Notes: generated from the letters alone by a model not told the origin. Counted from the stretch's first letter, positions 1-10,729 are shown. The stretch: DNA of 64,000 nt from Pseudomonadota bacterium (GCA_018242215.1 JAFECG010000022.1:62001-126000), one strand, 5' to 3'. Program-made: numbers and translations.

Positions 1-385
1 CGGTGTTCATTTTCAGATCGAAATGCGGATAAGCGCGGCCCTTCTCAGCGAGGAAGTTCAGGAAGTCCCATTGCGGCATCAGTGCGATGAATTTCGTCGT
101 GAGCGGAAGATGCGTAAAATCCGCCATCTCGACGCGTGTCTCGCCGAACTGCATGTAAAGGCGTTTCACTTCCTGATGCGGCAACTTCAGAAACTCGGGA
201 AGCCAACCCAGCTCTTCCATCATCCGCAGGGTGGAGGGATGAATCGTGTCGCCGCGAAAATCGCGGAAGAAGTCTTTATGTTTTTCCAGAACACAGACGT
301 CTACGCCGGCGCGTGCCAAGAGCACACCGAGCATCATTCCGGCCGGACCGCCGCCAGCAATGCAGCACGTCACTCGCTCATCCAT
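1..385 (-). CDS. FAD-dependent oxidoreductase, N-terminal part (cut by window edge)
   Basis: The first 128 codons are present and the gene runs off the window start. The N-terminus has a Rossmann dinucleotide-binding glycine motif, GGGPAGMMLG, at about residues 10-19, followed by an acidic residue at the end of the second strand (VLEKH). The stretch RGDTIHPSTLRMMEELG at about 44-60 resembles the substrate-side region of the PHBH/UbiH class of flavin monooxygenases. The ATG lies 9 bases past the hflX stop on the same strand, so it is probably the last known member of the hfq-hflX transcript. The substrate cannot be told from this fragment. Confidence 0.75.
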   Translation of the reverse strand, partial: MDERVTCCIAGGGPAGMMLGVLLARAGVDVCVLEKHKDFFRDFRGDTIHPSTLRMMEELGWLPEFLKLPHQEVKRLYMQFGETRVEMADFTHLPLTTKFIALMPQWDFLNFLAEKGRAYPHFDLKMNT

Positions 386-394
386 CGGATGAGC

Positions 395-1807
395 TTAGAC
401 GTTTATTCCGTTCTTGCGAAGCTGGCCGATGACGCGATCTTTCTTTTCACCCGGGACCCTCAGGCGCAATTCGATGCTACCGTCCTTGCGGGCTTCGCGT
501 GCCAGGACGTCGCTCGTCTCGTGCAGCCAATTGAGCAGCGCACCGGCACTTCCAGGCACTATGACGTCCAGGATCTCGTCGGAAGCGCCGAGACGGGAAT
601 CGATCGCCTGCAGCAGCGGCGCCATGCCCTCGCCTGTCTCGGCGGAAACCAGAACAGGCGGACGGGTGTTGCGCAATACTTCGTGTTGTAGCTCGGCCCT
701 GCGGTCGCCCGAAAGGAGGTCGATCTTGTTCCAAACTTCCAGGATATGGCTTTCGACGGGCGTCGTATCGATGCCGAGATCCGTCAAAACCTTTTCGACG
801 TCCTCGGCCTGGGCATCCGTTTCTTCGTGGGCGATGTCGCGAACGTGGAGGATCAGATCGGCTTCGACGACCTCTTCGAGCGTCGCACGAAATGCAGCAA
901 CCAGCATCGTTGGCAGATCGGAAATGAATCCGACCGTGTCGGAAAGGATGATGCGGCGCGCGCTCGGAAGCTTCACTTCGCGCATCGTCGGATCGAGCGT
1001 CGCGAAGACCTGATCCATCGCGACGACGCCGGCGCCGGTAATCTTGTTGAAGAGCGTCGACTTGCCGGCGTTGGTGTAGCCGACGATGGCAACGATCGGA
1101 TACGGCACCTTGCGGCGGCCCTTGCGATGGAGATCGCGGGTTTTGACGACATCGGCGAGGTCACGCTTGATCGCGTCGATGCGGTCCTGGAGCATACGGC
1201 GATCGAGTTCGATCTGGGCTTCGCCTGGACCGCCGAGAAAGCCGCCGCCGCCGCGCTGCCGTTCCAAGTGTGTCCAAGCCCGGACGAGACGGCCCTTCTG
1301 ATACGTCAGATGCGCAAGCTCGACCTGCAGCACGCCTTCTCGCGTCCTGGCGCGCTCGCCGAAGATTTCGAGAATGAGGCCGGTGCGATCGAGGACCTTG
1401 GCGTTCCACGCCTTCTCGAGGTTGCGCTGCTGGACTGGCGTAATGTTGTAATCGATGACCACGAGCCCGATTTCGAGATCGGCGACGCGTTCCTTGATCT
1501 CCTCGACCTTTCCCGAACCGATTAGCGTCGATGGCCGCGGTTCGCCCACCGGCACGATCGCAGCGTCGATGATGTCGAGGTCGATCGCTTTGGCCAAGCC
1601 AACAGCTTCAGCCAATCTGTTCTCGGGGCTATGGCTTTGCGCATCGAGTTTCGATGTGCCGCGTGACCTTGGTTGACGCTTCAAAGCAGGCACGACGACG
1701 AGCGTGCGCGTTCTGGGTGCCCGCGTCTCTTCCGAGGCTCGCCGACGTTTGCGCTTCCCCTCGCCTTCGCGCTTTTCGTCTTCGCCGTTTTTAGGCCGCG
1801 CGATCAA
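395..1807 (-). CDS. hflX: GTPase HflX, ribosome-associated
   Basis: The 470-residue product has the HflX layout: a charged N-terminal extension (1-50), the HflX N-domain with [12 protein letters not shown] at 185-196, then a G domain with P-loop GYTNAGKST at 243-251, G3 motif DTVGF at 290-294 and G4 motif NKID near 365. HflX family proteins split stalled or heat-damaged 70S ribosomes and act in the cytoplasm. The gene starts inside the last codons of hfq with a 4-base overlap, the usual hfq-hflX arrangement, which suggests translational coupling. The lysine- and arginine-rich N-terminus is longer than in Escherichia coli but common in alphaproteobacteria. Confidence 0.95.
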   Translation of the reverse strand: MIARPKNGEDEKREGEGKRKRRRASEETRAPRTRTLVVVPALKRQPRSRGTSKLDAQSHSPENRLAEAVGLAKAIDLDIIDAAIVPVGEPRPSTLIGSGKVEEIKERVADLEIGLVVIDYNITPVQQRNLEKAWNAKVLDRTGLILEIFGERARTREGVLQVELAHLTYQKGRLVRAWTHLERQRGGGGFLGGPGEAQIELDRRMLQDRIDAIKRDLADVVKTRDLHRKGRRKVPYPIVAIVGYTNAGKSTLFNKITGAGVVAMDQVFATLDPTMREVKLPSARRIILSDTVGFISDLPTMLVAAFRATLEEVVEADLILHVRDIAHEETDAQAEDVEKVLTDLGIDTTPVESHILEVWNKIDLLSGDRRAELQHEVLRNTRPPVLVSAETGEGMAPLLQAIDSRLGASDEILDVIVPGSAGALLNWLHETSDVLAREARKDGSIELRLRVPGEKKDRVIGQLRKNGINV

Positions 1808-2052
1808 GCCGCGCCGCTTTCATCCTGATCATTGAGATTGACAGGGCCGCCCGGCATGATCGTGGAAATCGCGTGCTTGTAGACGAGCTGCGAATGGCCG
1901 TCACGGCGAAGAAGAACGCAAAAATTATCGAACCAGCTGACGATGCCTTGAAGCTTGACGCCGTTGATAAGGAAGATGGTCAAGGGCGTCTTATTCTTGC
2001 GGACATAATTTAAAAAAGTGTCCTGCAAATTTTGTGGTTTTTCGGCCGCCAT
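1804..2052 (-). CDS. hfq: RNA chaperone Hfq
   Basis: The 82-residue protein carries the Sm1 motif ([18 protein letters not shown]) and the Sm2 motif YKHAIST, the two signatures of Hfq. Hfq forms a hexameric ring that pairs small RNAs with mRNAs. The C-terminal tail is short, as usual in alphaproteobacteria. It lies upstream of hflX, overlapping it by 4 bases, and downstream of the dat gene after a 186-base gap, so it may have its own promoter. The porin gene in this window, with its structured leader, is the kind of mRNA that Hfq commonly controls in other bacteria. Confidence 0.97.
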   Translation of the reverse strand: MAAEKPQNLQDTFLNYVRKNKTPLTIFLINGVKLQGIVSWFDNFCVLLRRDGHSQLVYKHAISTIMPGGPVNLNDQDESGAA

Positions 2053-2238
2053 TTTTGTTGTCCGTTTATTATCTCGACGTCTTGTGAGAGGCGTCTTTGT
2101 CTGAAACGTGTGGCGCTGTCGCGTTTGAAAAGCAACGAAGCATCACAGCGGTTTCGATTTTCACCGGGGGTGCGATGACGATCGAAGCGTCGGCACTCTA
2201 CATCCATTGGTGCCGCGCACAATGCGGCAACGTTCGCA

Positions 2239-3102
2239 CTACCCCGCTGAAATTTCAGCAACATGATGAAATCTGATGCGCAGGCGATGCGCCAACGGGC
2301 CCGGGCGGCCGTCCCCCACCGGCATCCCGTCGATCTTCACGACAGGCATGACAATATTGGTGGCCGAGGTTACGAAAGCCTCGCGCGCTTGGAGCGCCTC
2401 CTCCCGGCTGAAATTTCGCTCCTCGATCTTTAGCCCTTCGGCCTTTGCAACATCCATGACGGTTGCGCGGGTCACTCCCGGTAAAATGCGCTGATCCAGG
2501 GGATGGGTCACCAGTGTGCCGCCGGCCGTGACAATCCATGCGTTGCTCGACGCTCCCTCTGTCACATTTCCCACAGCATCAACGAACCAGGCTTCTTTAG
2601 AACCGTTCCGGCGTGCTTCGTCCTTCGCCAGCACGGCGGGAAGCAGCATCACTGTTTTGATGTCGCATCGAGCCCAACGGTTGTCTGGAATCGTTTTAAC
2701 CGAGATGCCGGTCTCGGCGAGTTCTGCCGACCAGCCTTTGCGCTGTGTGCGGGCCAGGATGACAAGGGTAGGAAGAAATCCCGGCGGTGGAAGGGTGAAA
2801 TCTCTTGGCCCAGCACCGCGTGTCACCTGCATGTAGACAATCCCGTCGCGAACGCGATTGCGCCGGATCACCTGCTGGATCACCTGACTCAACGCGGCAT
2901 CCGACATCGGAGCCGGGATCGCAAGCTCCCGCAGCGATCGCGCCATGCGCGCAAGATGCCGACTTGCATCGACCAGATGACCGTCGCGCACTTCGATGAC
3001 TTCATAGATCGCGTCGGCAAATTGAAAGCCGCGGTCCTCGACGTGGACGGCGGCTTCCGCGTAGCGCTTGTAGGCGCCATTGACGTAGACGATGCGGGTC
3101 AA
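2239..3102 (-). CDS. dat: D-amino-acid aminotransferase (class IV PLP enzyme)
   Basis: The 287-residue product matches fold-type IV PLP transaminases. It opens with VNGAYKRYAEAAVHVEDRGF, has the likely Schiff-base lysine in RCDIKTVMLLP at about 145, and has EGASSNAWIV near 185, a region that binds the cofactor phosphate. D-alanine transaminases of this type interconvert D-alanine and D-glutamate for cell-wall synthesis. The start is TTG with GGAG about 9 bases upstream. The gene begins 12 bases after the ntrX stop and is probably co-transcribed with it. A branched-chain or aminodeoxychorismate-lyase-like activity is the main alternative, but the N-terminus favours the D-amino-acid enzyme. Confidence 0.88.
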   Translation of the reverse strand: MTRIVYVNGAYKRYAEAAVHVEDRGFQFADAIYEVIEVRDGHLVDASRHLARMARSLRELAIPAPMSDAALSQVIQQVIRRNRVRDGIVYMQVTRGAGPRDFTLPPPGFLPTLVILARTQRKGWSAELAETGISVKTIPDNRWARCDIKTVMLLPAVLAKDEARRNGSKEAWFVDAVGNVTEGASSNAWIVTAGGTLVTHPLDQRILPGVTRATVMDVAKAEGLKIEERNFSREEALQAREAFVTSATNIVMPVVKIDGMPVGDGRPGPLAHRLRIRFHHVAEISAG

Positions 3103-3114
3103 GCGGGATCGCTC

Positions 3115-4515
3115 CTAGGAGGCCGAGCGAAGCTCGCCGCTGCGCTGCTCGGACGAAACACCTAGCGCCCGAAGCTTCCGATGCAGCGCCGATCGCTCCA
3201 TGCCGACAAACTCTGCCGTCCGCGAAATATTGCCGCCAAAGCGGTTGATCTGCGCGAGGAGATATTCGCGCTCGAAGATTTCGCGGGCTTCGCGCAGCGG
3301 CAGGGACATCAAATGTTCGGCTCCCCCGTTGACCGGCAGCGGGACATTCGAGCCGATCTCCTCGGGCAACATGTCGGCGGTGATCGCCGCGTTCGGTTCG
3401 CCGCCGGCGAGGATCAAGAGACGCTCGACGTTATTGCGCAGCTCGCGGACATTGCCGGGCCAGTCGTGGGCCTGAAGGACCGCGATGGCATCCTCGCCGA
3501 TGCGCCGGGGCGCCAGACCCGACGTCTGGGCAACCTGCCCGATGAAATATTGGATGAGCTCCGGAATGTCTTCCCGACGTTCAGCCAAGCCCGGGACGCG
3601 CAGCGTGACGACGTTCAGACGATGATAGAGGTCCTCACGGAAGCGGCCCTCGCGAATGTCCTGCTCCAGATCGCGGGACGTAGAGGAAATGATGCGGACG
3701 TCGACCGACACTTTCTGCGATCCGCCGAGCCGCAGGAACTTCTGCTCGACGAGCACGCGCAGGATCTTACCCTGCGTTTCCATCGGCATGTCGGCGACTT
3801 CGTCAATGTAGAGTGTACCGGTGTGTGCTTCTTCCAGCGCGCCGACTTTGCGTGGACCGCCCGTGCGATCTTCGGTGCCGAACAGCTCTTCCTCAACGCG
3901 GTCCGGAACCATCGCGGCGGCATTGAGAACGACGAACGGGCCATCGGCACGCAGCGACTTCTGATGCAGGACGCGCGCGGCGAGTTCTTTCCCCGAGCCC
4001 GAGGCGCCGCGCAGCATGATACGGCTGTTCGTTGGCGCTGCCTTGTCGATGTTGTTCTTCAACTGATTGATCGCGGGCGACTTGCCGATCATCTCCGCCG
4101 AGACGACGGAACGCTCTTTGAGCTCCTTCACCTCGCGCTTCAGTTGCGACGCTTCAAGCGCTCTCAAAGCGACCAGCACCAGGCGATCGGATTTGAAAGG
4201 CTTCTCGATATAGTCGTAGGCGCCGCGCTTGATGGCGGTTACGGCGGTTTCGATGTTGCCGTGCCCGGAGATGATGACCACGGGCAAGTCGGGATAGGTG
4301 CGCTTCATCACCGTCAGGACTTCAAGCCCATCGAGCCTGCTTCCCTGCAACCAGATATCGAGGATGACTAGGTGCGGCTTGCGATCTTCGATCGCCCGCA
4401 GGGCTTCGTCGCTGTCGCGGGCAAGCCGTGTCCGGTGGCCTTCGTCCTGGAGAATGCCGGCGACCAGATCCCGGATATCGGCCTCGTCATCGACGATCAG
4501 TATATCAGCTGACAT
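3115..4515 (-). CDS. ntrX: Nitrogen assimilation response regulator NtrX
   Basis: The 466-residue protein has a receiver domain with phospho-acceptor D53 in LVILDIW, an AAA+ domain with Walker A GASGSGKE at 170-177 and Walker B-like LYIDEVADMP near 235-244, and a C-terminal Fis-type helix-turn-helix (GGNISRTAEFVGMERSALHRK). The loop that should read GAFTGA after ELFG is replaced at 211-226 by LFGTEDRTGGPRKVGA, so contact with sigma-54 is doubtful. It pairs with the sensor kinase NtrY encoded immediately upstream, 41 bases away. NtrYX systems in alphaproteobacteria affect nitrogen metabolism, envelope and redox responses. Confidence 0.95.
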   Translation of the reverse strand: MSADILIVDDEADIRDLVAGILQDEGHRTRLARDSDEALRAIEDRKPHLVILDIWLQGSRLDGLEVLTVMKRTYPDLPVVIISGHGNIETAVTAIKRGAYDYIEKPFKSDRLVLVALRALEASQLKREVKELKERSVVSAEMIGKSPAINQLKNNIDKAAPTNSRIMLRGASGSGKELAARVLHQKSLRADGPFVVLNAAAMVPDRVEEELFGTEDRTGGPRKVGALEEAHTGTLYIDEVADMPMETQGKILRVLVEQKFLRLGGSQKVSVDVRIISSTSRDLEQDIREGRFREDLYHRLNVVTLRVPGLAERREDIPELIQYFIGQVAQTSGLAPRRIGEDAIAVLQAHDWPGNVRELRNNVERLLILAGGEPNAAITADMLPEEIGSNVPLPVNGGAEHLMSLPLREAREIFEREYLLAQINRFGGNISRTAEFVGMERSALHRKLRALGVSSEQRSGELRSAS

Positions 4516-4556
4516 TGCTGCGCTCCTGGGGGGTTAAGCGTTTCATATCATGCACC

Positions 4557-6884
4557 TCATGCGCCGCCGACAGCGTGTGCTGCTGAGCGAACGTGCTCGG
4601 CGGAAGTATTTTGGGGAGTTCCGATTTTGAGAGGCAAAGTTAGTCGGACCAAAGCACCGCGTGTACGCGTGCCGGTCAATGGCGCGTCCTCGAGTGACAG
4701 CGTGCCGCCGTGCTGCTCGACAACCTTTTGCACGATTGCGAGACCGAGGCCAGTCCCCTTCGCCCGCGTGGTCACATAAGGCTCAAGAAGCTTGGCGCGA
4801 TTTTGTTTCGGCAATCCGATGCCGTTGTCGATGACCTCGATCGCGACGCGATCCGTCGACGGCAACAGGCGGACTTCGATCTCGCCTTTGTAGTTCGGAG
4901 GGCGTCCCTGCTGCTCGCCGTAGGATTCGATCGCCTCGGCGCCATTCTTGATCAGATTGGTGACGGCCTGGGAAATCAAGCGGAGATCGAAGCGCGCGCT
5001 GACGGGCCGGTCCGGAATTTCAAGTCTGAAGTCGATGTCCTTGTTGCCTTCGCGGAAGAGCACAGCCGGTTCCTGCACCGCGAGCCTCAAATCCTGGTCC
5101 GCCATCACCGGCTGCGGCATGCGCGCGAACGAGGCGAACTCGTCGACCATGCTCTTGATCTGGCCGGTTTGCCGCTCGATCGTTTGCGTCAGCGTTTCGA
5201 ATAGCTCACGGTTGTCGCCGATCTGGGTTCCGAATTTCCGGCGCAAGCGTTCGGCGGAAAGTTGTATCGGCGTGAGCGGGTTTTTGATCTCGTGCGCGAT
5301 GCGCCGCGCAACGTCGGCCCATGCGCTCGTACGCTGCGCCTGCACAAGCTCGGAAATATCGTCGAACGTCACGACCGAGCCGACGTCGCCTTCGCCTGCC
5401 CGCTCGTGGGTAATGCGAACGGCAAACGTGCGCTCTTCGTCGCCGATCTGTTTTTTGATCTCGTGCTGGCCTTTGGTCCTGAGCCCCGGTTCATCGATCG
5501 CTTCAAGAACCGGCGCGAACTCCGGGACGACCTCCGCTAGGTGCTTGCCGACTACGTCTGCGTTCGGAAAGCCGAGAAGCCGCTCGGCGGCACGGCTCAA
5601 AAGCGTGATCCGGTCGGAACTGTCGAGACCAATGACACCGGCCGAGACGCCGGAAAGGACAGCCTGGATGAAATTGCGTCGCTCGGTCAACTGAGCGTTC
5701 GTCGAGACCAGCGCGTCCTGCTGCGACTTCAATTCGCGTGTCATGAGATTGAACGTGTGCGAGAGGCGCCGCAGGTCGCCCTCGCCACGACGTTCGGGCA
5801 GCTCGATTTCGAGATTGCCGCGTGAGACTTCTTGGGCGCCCGCGATCAACCTTCGAATGGGCGCAACGAAGCGACCGGCGAACCACATGCCAACCCAGAT
5901 CGCAGCGAGCAGCGACGTCAACGAGATCATGAAATAGATGAGACCATGCGCGACTTTGAGACCGCCCTTGGCCTGGCGCAGGCGGGAATACTCGTAGACG
6001 TTCTGCTCGGTACTCTGGAGGTGATTGATCACCTTCGGGCTGACGCCGCGGGCGACATAGAGATAGCGGCCCGGCATCGAGTCGATCTTTGCGATCGCGG
6101 AAATGCGGTAATCACTGGAGGGTCGCGATAGAGCGACCTGACCGGCTTGCGCCTGCTTGATCGCCGAAGGCGGCGGCACGACGTAGGGCAGCTTTGGATC
6201 GTCGAGCGCAAGGACGATCGGCACGCCCTCGGAGTCGATGATATAGGCCGATGTCAAATCGCGGAGGCCAGCCTGGCCGATCAGGAATTTCTGGAAGGCG
6301 TCTGGATCGTCCTTCAGCGTCGCGGCCTCGCCGTTGATGTCGCGCACCATGTTGACGATGTCGGTGCGTATGATCTGGCTGTGCTCGTCGACGTAGGCGC
6401 GTGCGACGTCGTAAGAGTTCTCGACGATGGCGCGCGTGCGGCCCGAAAACCAACCATCGAGTGAACGCGAGAAGGTCGTCGTTGCGGCAACTGCCAGCAG
6501 CACCGCCGGCAGCGCCGCGATGAGGGTAAAGAGCGCGACGATGCGCGTGTGCAGCCGTGCACCGGGAATCCTCTGCTTCCACGCGCGGCGCAAGCCAAGC
6601 GCCTGCCAGGCGATCGTGCAGAACATCGTCAGGATCAGCACGGCATTCACCGCGAGCGCCGTCCAGACGTATTCGTTCCGCGGCGCAATGGCAGTCAGCC
6701 CCGTCAGGATCATGTAGCTGACAAGGGCGGACATCAGCGAAAGGAGAACGACTCCCAACCCAAACCAGAATGCCCGGTCAGAAGGATTGAGCGGAGTCGA
6801 TCCTTCTTCCATCAGCGCAGCCACAGTCTCGCGATCGCTAGCCACGATCGTGTCCGCTTTGCCATCGCTGTTGCTGGCGTTCAT
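4557..6884 (-). CDS. ntrY: Membrane sensor histidine kinase NtrY
   Basis: The 775-residue protein begins with three hydrophobic segments at about 39-66, 73-97 and 115-138. A periplasmic region follows, then a fourth membrane segment at about 315-337, then HAMP and PAS domains. The kinase core has the H-box [21 protein letters not shown], the N-box NLIKNGAEAIE and the G-box GTGLGLAI. This is the full NtrY design. It phosphorylates NtrX, encoded 41 bases downstream. A gap of about 250 bases separates it from ntrC, so ntrYX may have a separate promoter, although the order matches the single ntr cluster typical of the group. Confidence 0.95.
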   Translation of the reverse strand: MNASNSDGKADTIVASDRETVAALMEEGSTPLNPSDRAFWFGLGVVLLSLMSALVSYMILTGLTAIAPRNEYVWTALAVNAVLILTMFCTIAWQALGLRRAWKQRIPGARLHTRIVALFTLIAALPAVLLAVAATTTFSRSLDGWFSGRTRAIVENSYDVARAYVDEHSQIIRTDIVNMVRDINGEAATLKDDPDAFQKFLIGQAGLRDLTSAYIIDSEGVPIVLALDDPKLPYVVPPPSAIKQAQAGQVALSRPSSDYRISAIAKIDSMPGRYLYVARGVSPKVINHLQSTEQNVYEYSRLRQAKGGLKVAHGLIYFMISLTSLLAAIWVGMWFAGRFVAPIRRLIAGAQEVSRGNLEIELPERRGEGDLRRLSHTFNLMTRELKSQQDALVSTNAQLTERRNFIQAVLSGVSAGVIGLDSSDRITLLSRAAERLLGFPNADVVGKHLAEVVPEFAPVLEAIDEPGLRTKGQHEIKKQIGDEERTFAVRITHERAGEGDVGSVVTFDDISELVQAQRTSAWADVARRIAHEIKNPLTPIQLSAERLRRKFGTQIGDNRELFETLTQTIERQTGQIKSMVDEFASFARMPQPVMADQDLRLAVQEPAVLFREGNKDIDFRLEIPDRPVSARFDLRLISQAVTNLIKNGAEAIESYGEQQGRPPNYKGEIEVRLLPSTDRVAIEVIDNGIGLPKQNRAKLLEPYVTTRAKGTGLGLAIVQKVVEQHGGTLSLEDAPLTGTRTRGALVRLTLPLKIGTPQNTSAEHVRSAAHAVGGA

Positions 6885-7134
6885 CAGTTTGAGACCAATT
6901 CGACTATCACCCGGAAATAATGACTTATTTTCCTCAGCCGCAGTTCATCTGTGGCCTCTCGCGACTCCCTGGCCTTCCTCCTCGGCAGGCGCAAATCATC
7001 GATCCCGCATTCTGGCGGAAGACCCAACAACCTAACTGTGACATTTTCGCGACGGGTGTGGCGCAGTTCAAGCGCCAATTTTCCATGAGCCCCAGGCCCT
7101 GTGGATAAGTTCGGCACCGTTCGGCGGAGGGGTG

Positions 7135-8580
7135 TCAGCCCTCGACCGTTCGGAACACGCGGATATTGAGATCGCGAATACGCGCGCGCAGCGTATTGCG
7201 GTTGAGCCCGAGCAATTCGGCCGCGCGAATTTGATTGCCCCGCGTCGCGGCGAGCGCCGCACTCAGCAACGGCTTCTCGACGTCGCGGATCACGCGATCG
7301 TAGAGGCCCGGCGGTGGCAGGTCGTTGCCGAACGAGGAGAAGTAGCGCGACAGATAACGCTCGACGGCTTCGCCGAGATCGGCGCTCTCCGCCGGTCCGC
7401 CGGCAGAGGGCGTCGTCGCCGAACCCGCGAGTTCCTGCTCGACGATCTGAGCGGTCAACGTGTCCTGTGTATAGAGCGCGACGAGCCGCCGGACGACGTT
7501 CTCAAGTTCGCGCACGTTGCCCGGCCAAGGATGCGCCTTCAGCCGTTCGATGGCAGCACTTTCGATGGATTTCTGCCCCAGTCCTTCGCGCGCCGCCTGA
7601 CGCAGGAAGTGGCGCACGAGATCACCAACGTCTTCGAGCCGTTCGCGCAGCGGTGGCAGGCGAATGGGAACGACATTCAGACGATAGAACAGGTCTTCGC
7701 GGAAGAGACCCTGCTGAATCTGCGATTTGAGATCTCTGTGCGTGGCCGCGATGATGCGAACGTTCGTCTTGATCGGCGTGCGGCCGCCAACGGTTGTATA
7801 TTCGCCCTGCTGCAGCACGCGCAGAAGACGCGTCTGTGCCTCGAGCGGCATATCGCCGATTTCGTCCAAAAACAGCGTGCCGCCTTCGGCCTGCTCGAAA
7901 CGGCCAGGCGTTCTCGTCTGGGCTCCGGTGAACGCCCCCTTCTCGTGACCGAAGAGCTCGCTCTCGATCAGCTCGCGCGGGATTGCGGCCATGTTGATGG
8001 CCACAAACGGGCCGTGGCGTCGCTTTCCGTAGTCGTGCAGGACGCGTGCGACGAGTTCCTTGCCCGTTCCGCTCTCGCCGTTGATCATGACGGTGAGATC
8101 GCTTTGCGTGAGGCGCGCAAGGACACGATAGATGTCCTGCATCGGCAGTGAGCGGCCGATGAGCGGCAGCTCGTCGCTCTCACGTTCAGCAGCCGGCGTC
8201 TGTCGCTTGCGGCCGGGCTCGGAGAGAGCGCGCGATACGACGGCAACGACCTCGTTGAGATCGAAGGGCTTCGGGAGATATTCGAATGCGCCTTTCTCGG
8301 CGGCCGTCAGTGCGGTCATCAACGTGTTTTGGGCGCTCATGACGATGATCGGCAGGTCCGGACGAAGCTTCTTCATCCGTGGAATGAGATCGAAGGCATT
8401 TTCGTCCGGCATGACGACGTCGGTGATCACGACATCGCCCTCGCCCTGACTCACCCAGCGCCAGAGCGTTGCTGCGTTGCCTGTCGCGCGCGGCGCGAAG
8501 CCGGCGCGGGCGAGCGCCTGGTTCAACACCGTGCGGATTGCGGTGTCGTCGTCGGCGATCAATATGGTGCCTCTAGCCAT
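7135..8580 (-). CDS. ntrC: Nitrogen regulator NtrC, sigma-54 activator
   Basis: The 481-residue protein has a receiver domain with the phospho-acceptor aspartate at about residue 54 ([10 protein letters not shown]), an AAA+ domain with Walker A GESGTGKE, an intact sigma-54 contact loop [13 protein letters not shown], Walker [10 protein letters not shown], and a C-terminal Fis-type helix-turn-helix ([21 protein letters not shown]). It is therefore a standard enhancer-binding protein that activates nitrogen-scavenging genes when phosphorylated by NtrB. I place the start at the ATG that shares one base with the ntrB stop (TGATG), rather than the TTG one codon earlier. Its intact GAFTGA contrasts with NtrX. 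Confidence 0.97.
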   Translation of the reverse strand: MARGTILIADDDTAIRTVLNQALARAGFAPRATGNAATLWRWVSQGEGDVVITDVVMPDENAFDLIPRMKKLRPDLPIIVMSAQNTLMTALTAAEKGAFEYLPKPFDLNEVVAVVSRALSEPGRKRQTPAAERESDELPLIGRSLPMQDIYRVLARLTQSDLTVMINGESGTGKELVARVLHDYGKRRHGPFVAINMAAIPRELIESELFGHEKGAFTGAQTRTPGRFEQAEGGTLFLDEIGDMPLEAQTRLLRVLQQGEYTTVGGRTPIKTNVRIIAATHRDLKSQIQQGLFREDLFYRLNVVPIRLPPLRERLEDVGDLVRHFLRQAAREGLGQKSIESAAIERLKAHPWPGNVRELENVVRRLVALYTQDTLTAQIVEQELAGSATTPSAGGPAESADLGEAVERYLSRYFSSFGNDLPPPGLYDRVIRDVEKPLLSAALAATRGNQIRAAELLGLNRNTLRARIRDLNIRVFRTVEG

Positions 8581-9746
8581 CAAGTCTCTCTCGTCGTCGG
8601 CACGGCCGCCGGACGTGTACGCTGCATCGGGAGCAGCACGCGGAAAACCGTGCGTTTGGGTTCGCTTTCACATTCGATGATGCCGCCGTGGTCGGCGATG
8701 ATCTTGGCGACCAGGGCGAGGCCGAGGCCACTGCCGGACGATTTCGTCGTGACAAATGGATCGAAAAGATGTGGCTTCAGATGTTCGGGGATGCCGCAGC
8801 CGTTGTCCTCGATCTGGATCATCAATGGCAAACTGACACGCGTGTCAGAGCCCGGCAGCGACAACCGGACGCCCGGCCGGAACGCCGTCTGCATGATGAT
8901 GCGCCCGTCATTCTTTTCCCCGATGGCTTCGGCAGCGTTCTTCAGGAGATTGAGAAAAACCTGAACGAGCTTATCGCGATTGCCGAGAACGTTAGGCAGC
9001 GACGGATCGTAGTCCTCGACGTAACGGACGTTACGACCAAACCCATGCTCGGCGATCCGCCGGACGTGGTTCAGGACGTCATGAATGTTGACGGCATCCT
9101 TCGTGATGGGCCTTTCGTCGCCGAAGACTTCCATCCGATCGACGAGATTGCGGATGCGGTCAGTTTCCGAGCAGATGAGTTGTGTCAGAGCGCGATCCTC
9201 ATCAGTGAGGGCCGGTTCGAGCAACTGCGCCGCGCCGCGAATGCCGGAAAGCGGGTTCTTGATTTCGTGAGCCAAGACGCCCGCCATGCCCGAGACCGAG
9301 CGTGCAGCGGCGCGATGTGTCAGCTGTCGTTCGATCATTTGCGCCATCGAGCGCTGCTGAAACATCAGGAACATGTTGCGCGGCTCTTCCGGCAGCGGAC
9401 CGCCATAAACATCGACGAGCTTGGCACCGGAAAACCGGGGCGTCGCGACCTCGATCGCATATTCGTTGACCGTAGCGCCCGTCGCCTGGACCTGCTCGAC
9501 GAGTCCAAGCAAAGGACACCCGAAGGCAACGATGTCCGATATCCGGCTCCTGGTGAGGACAGTGGCGCTCATCGAAAAAAAGGATTCCGCTGCCGCATTG
9601 GCGAACACGATGGATTGATCGTTTGCGACGACGAGGATCGGGTGCGGAAGCGCACTCAGAAGATCCTCACAATCGACGATGCCTCCGGGTGGTGGTGCTG
9701 CCCTTGACCGCTCGGACTTGTGTATCGATGCCGACTTGCTGCTCAT
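8580..9746 (-). CDS. ntrB: Nitrogen regulation sensor kinase NtrB
   Basis: The 388-residue cytoplasmic kinase has an N-terminal PAS domain ([16 protein letters not shown]), an H-box with [18 protein letters not shown], an N-box [14 protein letters not shown] and a G-box [12 protein letters not shown]. There is no membrane segment, as expected for NtrB, which senses nitrogen status through PII proteins and phosphorylates or dephosphorylates NtrC. The frame stays open upstream into dusB, but the natural start is the ATG at 9746, which overlaps the dusB stop as ATGA. The family length of about 350-390 residues agrees with this start. Confidence 0.96.
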   Translation of the reverse strand: MSSKSASIHKSERSRAAPPPGGIVDCEDLLSALPHPILVVANDQSIVFANAAAESFFSMSATVLTRSRISDIVAFGCPLLGLVEQVQATGATVNEYAIEVATPRFSGAKLVDVYGGPLPEEPRNMFLMFQQRSMAQMIERQLTHRAAARSVSGMAGVLAHEIKNPLSGIRGAAQLLEPALTDEDRALTQLICSETDRIRNLVDRMEVFGDERPITKDAVNIHDVLNHVRRIAEHGFGRNVRYVEDYDPSLPNVLGNRDKLVQVFLNLLKNAAEAIGEKNDGRIIMQTAFRPGVRLSLPGSDTRVSLPLMIQIEDNGCGIPEHLKPHLFDPFVTTKSSGSGLGLALVAKIIADHGGIIECESEPKRTVFRVLLPMQRTRPAAVPTTRET

Positions 9747-10729
9747 GCCGCGAGAGACTCCGTACCAGAGTAGAACGCTTTGAGGCCGTCGATCACGCGC
9801 TGGGGTTCGAGCATCACGCAAAGCTTTCCCCGCCAGGATTTCACAACCGCGTCGCTGGCCCCGCTCGACGCCAAATACCACCCGATGTGCTTGCGCGCGT
9901 TGCGCAAGCCAAGTTCCTTGCCGTAGTGACCAAGCATCGCCTCGATGTGCTCGATGGCGATGTCGGATTGCGCAGCGATGCTCGGATTGCCTGGATCGCG
10001 TCCGGTTGCGAAAAACCGGGCGATCCTGCCGGGCATCCAAGGCGCACCGTAGGCACCGCGTCCGACCATCACGCCCCTTGCACCAGATGCTTCGAGCGCA
10101 GCACGCGCATGATCGGGAGAGAGAATGTCGCCGTTCACGAGCACGGGAAGCGACGTCGCCTCGACGACGGACCGAACGGCTTCCCAGTCCGCGACGCCGG
10201 TGAAGAACTGGCAGCGCGTACGGCCATGGACCGTGATGACTTTGACGCCTTCCGCCTCTGCACGGCGCGCGAGTTCGGCCGCGTTGCGATTCTTGTCATC
10301 CCATCCGAGGCGCATCTTCAGCGTGACGGGAACGTGAACTGATTTAACGACGGCGCGAATGAGGGCCTGCGCGTGGTCCAGATTGCGCATTAGCGCCGAG
10401 CCTGAGAGCTTGCCCGTCACTTCCCGTGCCGGACAGCCCATATTGATATCAATGACGTCGGCCCCCTTCGCCTCGGCGACGCGTGCACCTTCAGCCATCC
10501 AGTGCTCCTCACGCCCCGCGAGTTGTATGACAAACGGCGTGAGTTCGCGTCCTTCGATCCGGCGCAAGACGTCACGGCGCGACTTCACCAGCTCCTCGCT
10601 CGCAACCATCTCGGAAACGACGAGCGTTGCACCGAGGCGATGGGCAAGGCGGCGGAACGGCAGATCGCTCACTCCGGACATGGGCGCCAACACTGCTGGC
10701 GGAGCGCCGTTTACGATGTTTTCGAGCAT
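9743..10729 (-). CDS. dusB: tRNA-dihydrouridine synthase DusB (NifR3)
   Basis: The 328-residue protein has the flavin-dependent TIM-barrel signatures of Dus enzymes: [13 protein letters not shown] near 15-27, [20 protein letters not shown] near 98-117 with the catalytic cysteine, KMRLGWDD near 140, and VHGRTR near 170. DusB reduces uridines in the tRNA D-loop using FMN and NADPH. It is the first gene of the ntr operon, the classical nifR3-ntrB-ntrC arrangement of alphaproteobacteria, and overlaps ntrB by 4 bases. The 262-base gap upstream, shared with the divergent ispDF gene, should hold the operon promoter. Confidence 0.95.
   Translation of the reverse strand: MLENIVNGAPPAVLAPMSGVSDLPFRRLAHRLGATLVVSEMVASEELVKSRRDVLRRIEGRELTPFVIQLAGREEHWMAEGARVAEAKGADVIDINMGCPAREVTGKLSGSALMRNLDHAQALIRAVVKSVHVPVTLKMRLGWDDKNRNAAELARRAEAEGVKVITVHGRTRCQFFTGVADWEAVRSVVEATSLPVLVNGDILSPDHARAALEASGARGVMVGRGAYGAPWMPGRIARFFATGRDPGNPSIAAQSDIAIEHIEAMLGHYGKELGLRNARKHIGWYLASSGASDAVVKSWRGKLCVMLEPQRVIDGLKAFYSGTESLAA

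Noticed and set aside
3181-4371. 396-codon open frame on the plus strand
   Set aside because: It is antisense to ntrX, whose domains are unambiguous; the frame has no recognisable domain.
6885-7134. Possible sigma-54 promoter between ntrC and ntrY
   Set aside because: I found no convincing GG-N10-GC pair with TGGCAC and TTGC character on the minus strand.
9747-10040. Upstream extension of the ntrB frame
   Set aside because: It overlaps dusB completely, is arginine-rich and lacks a ribosome site; the ATG at 9746 gives a normal NtrB.
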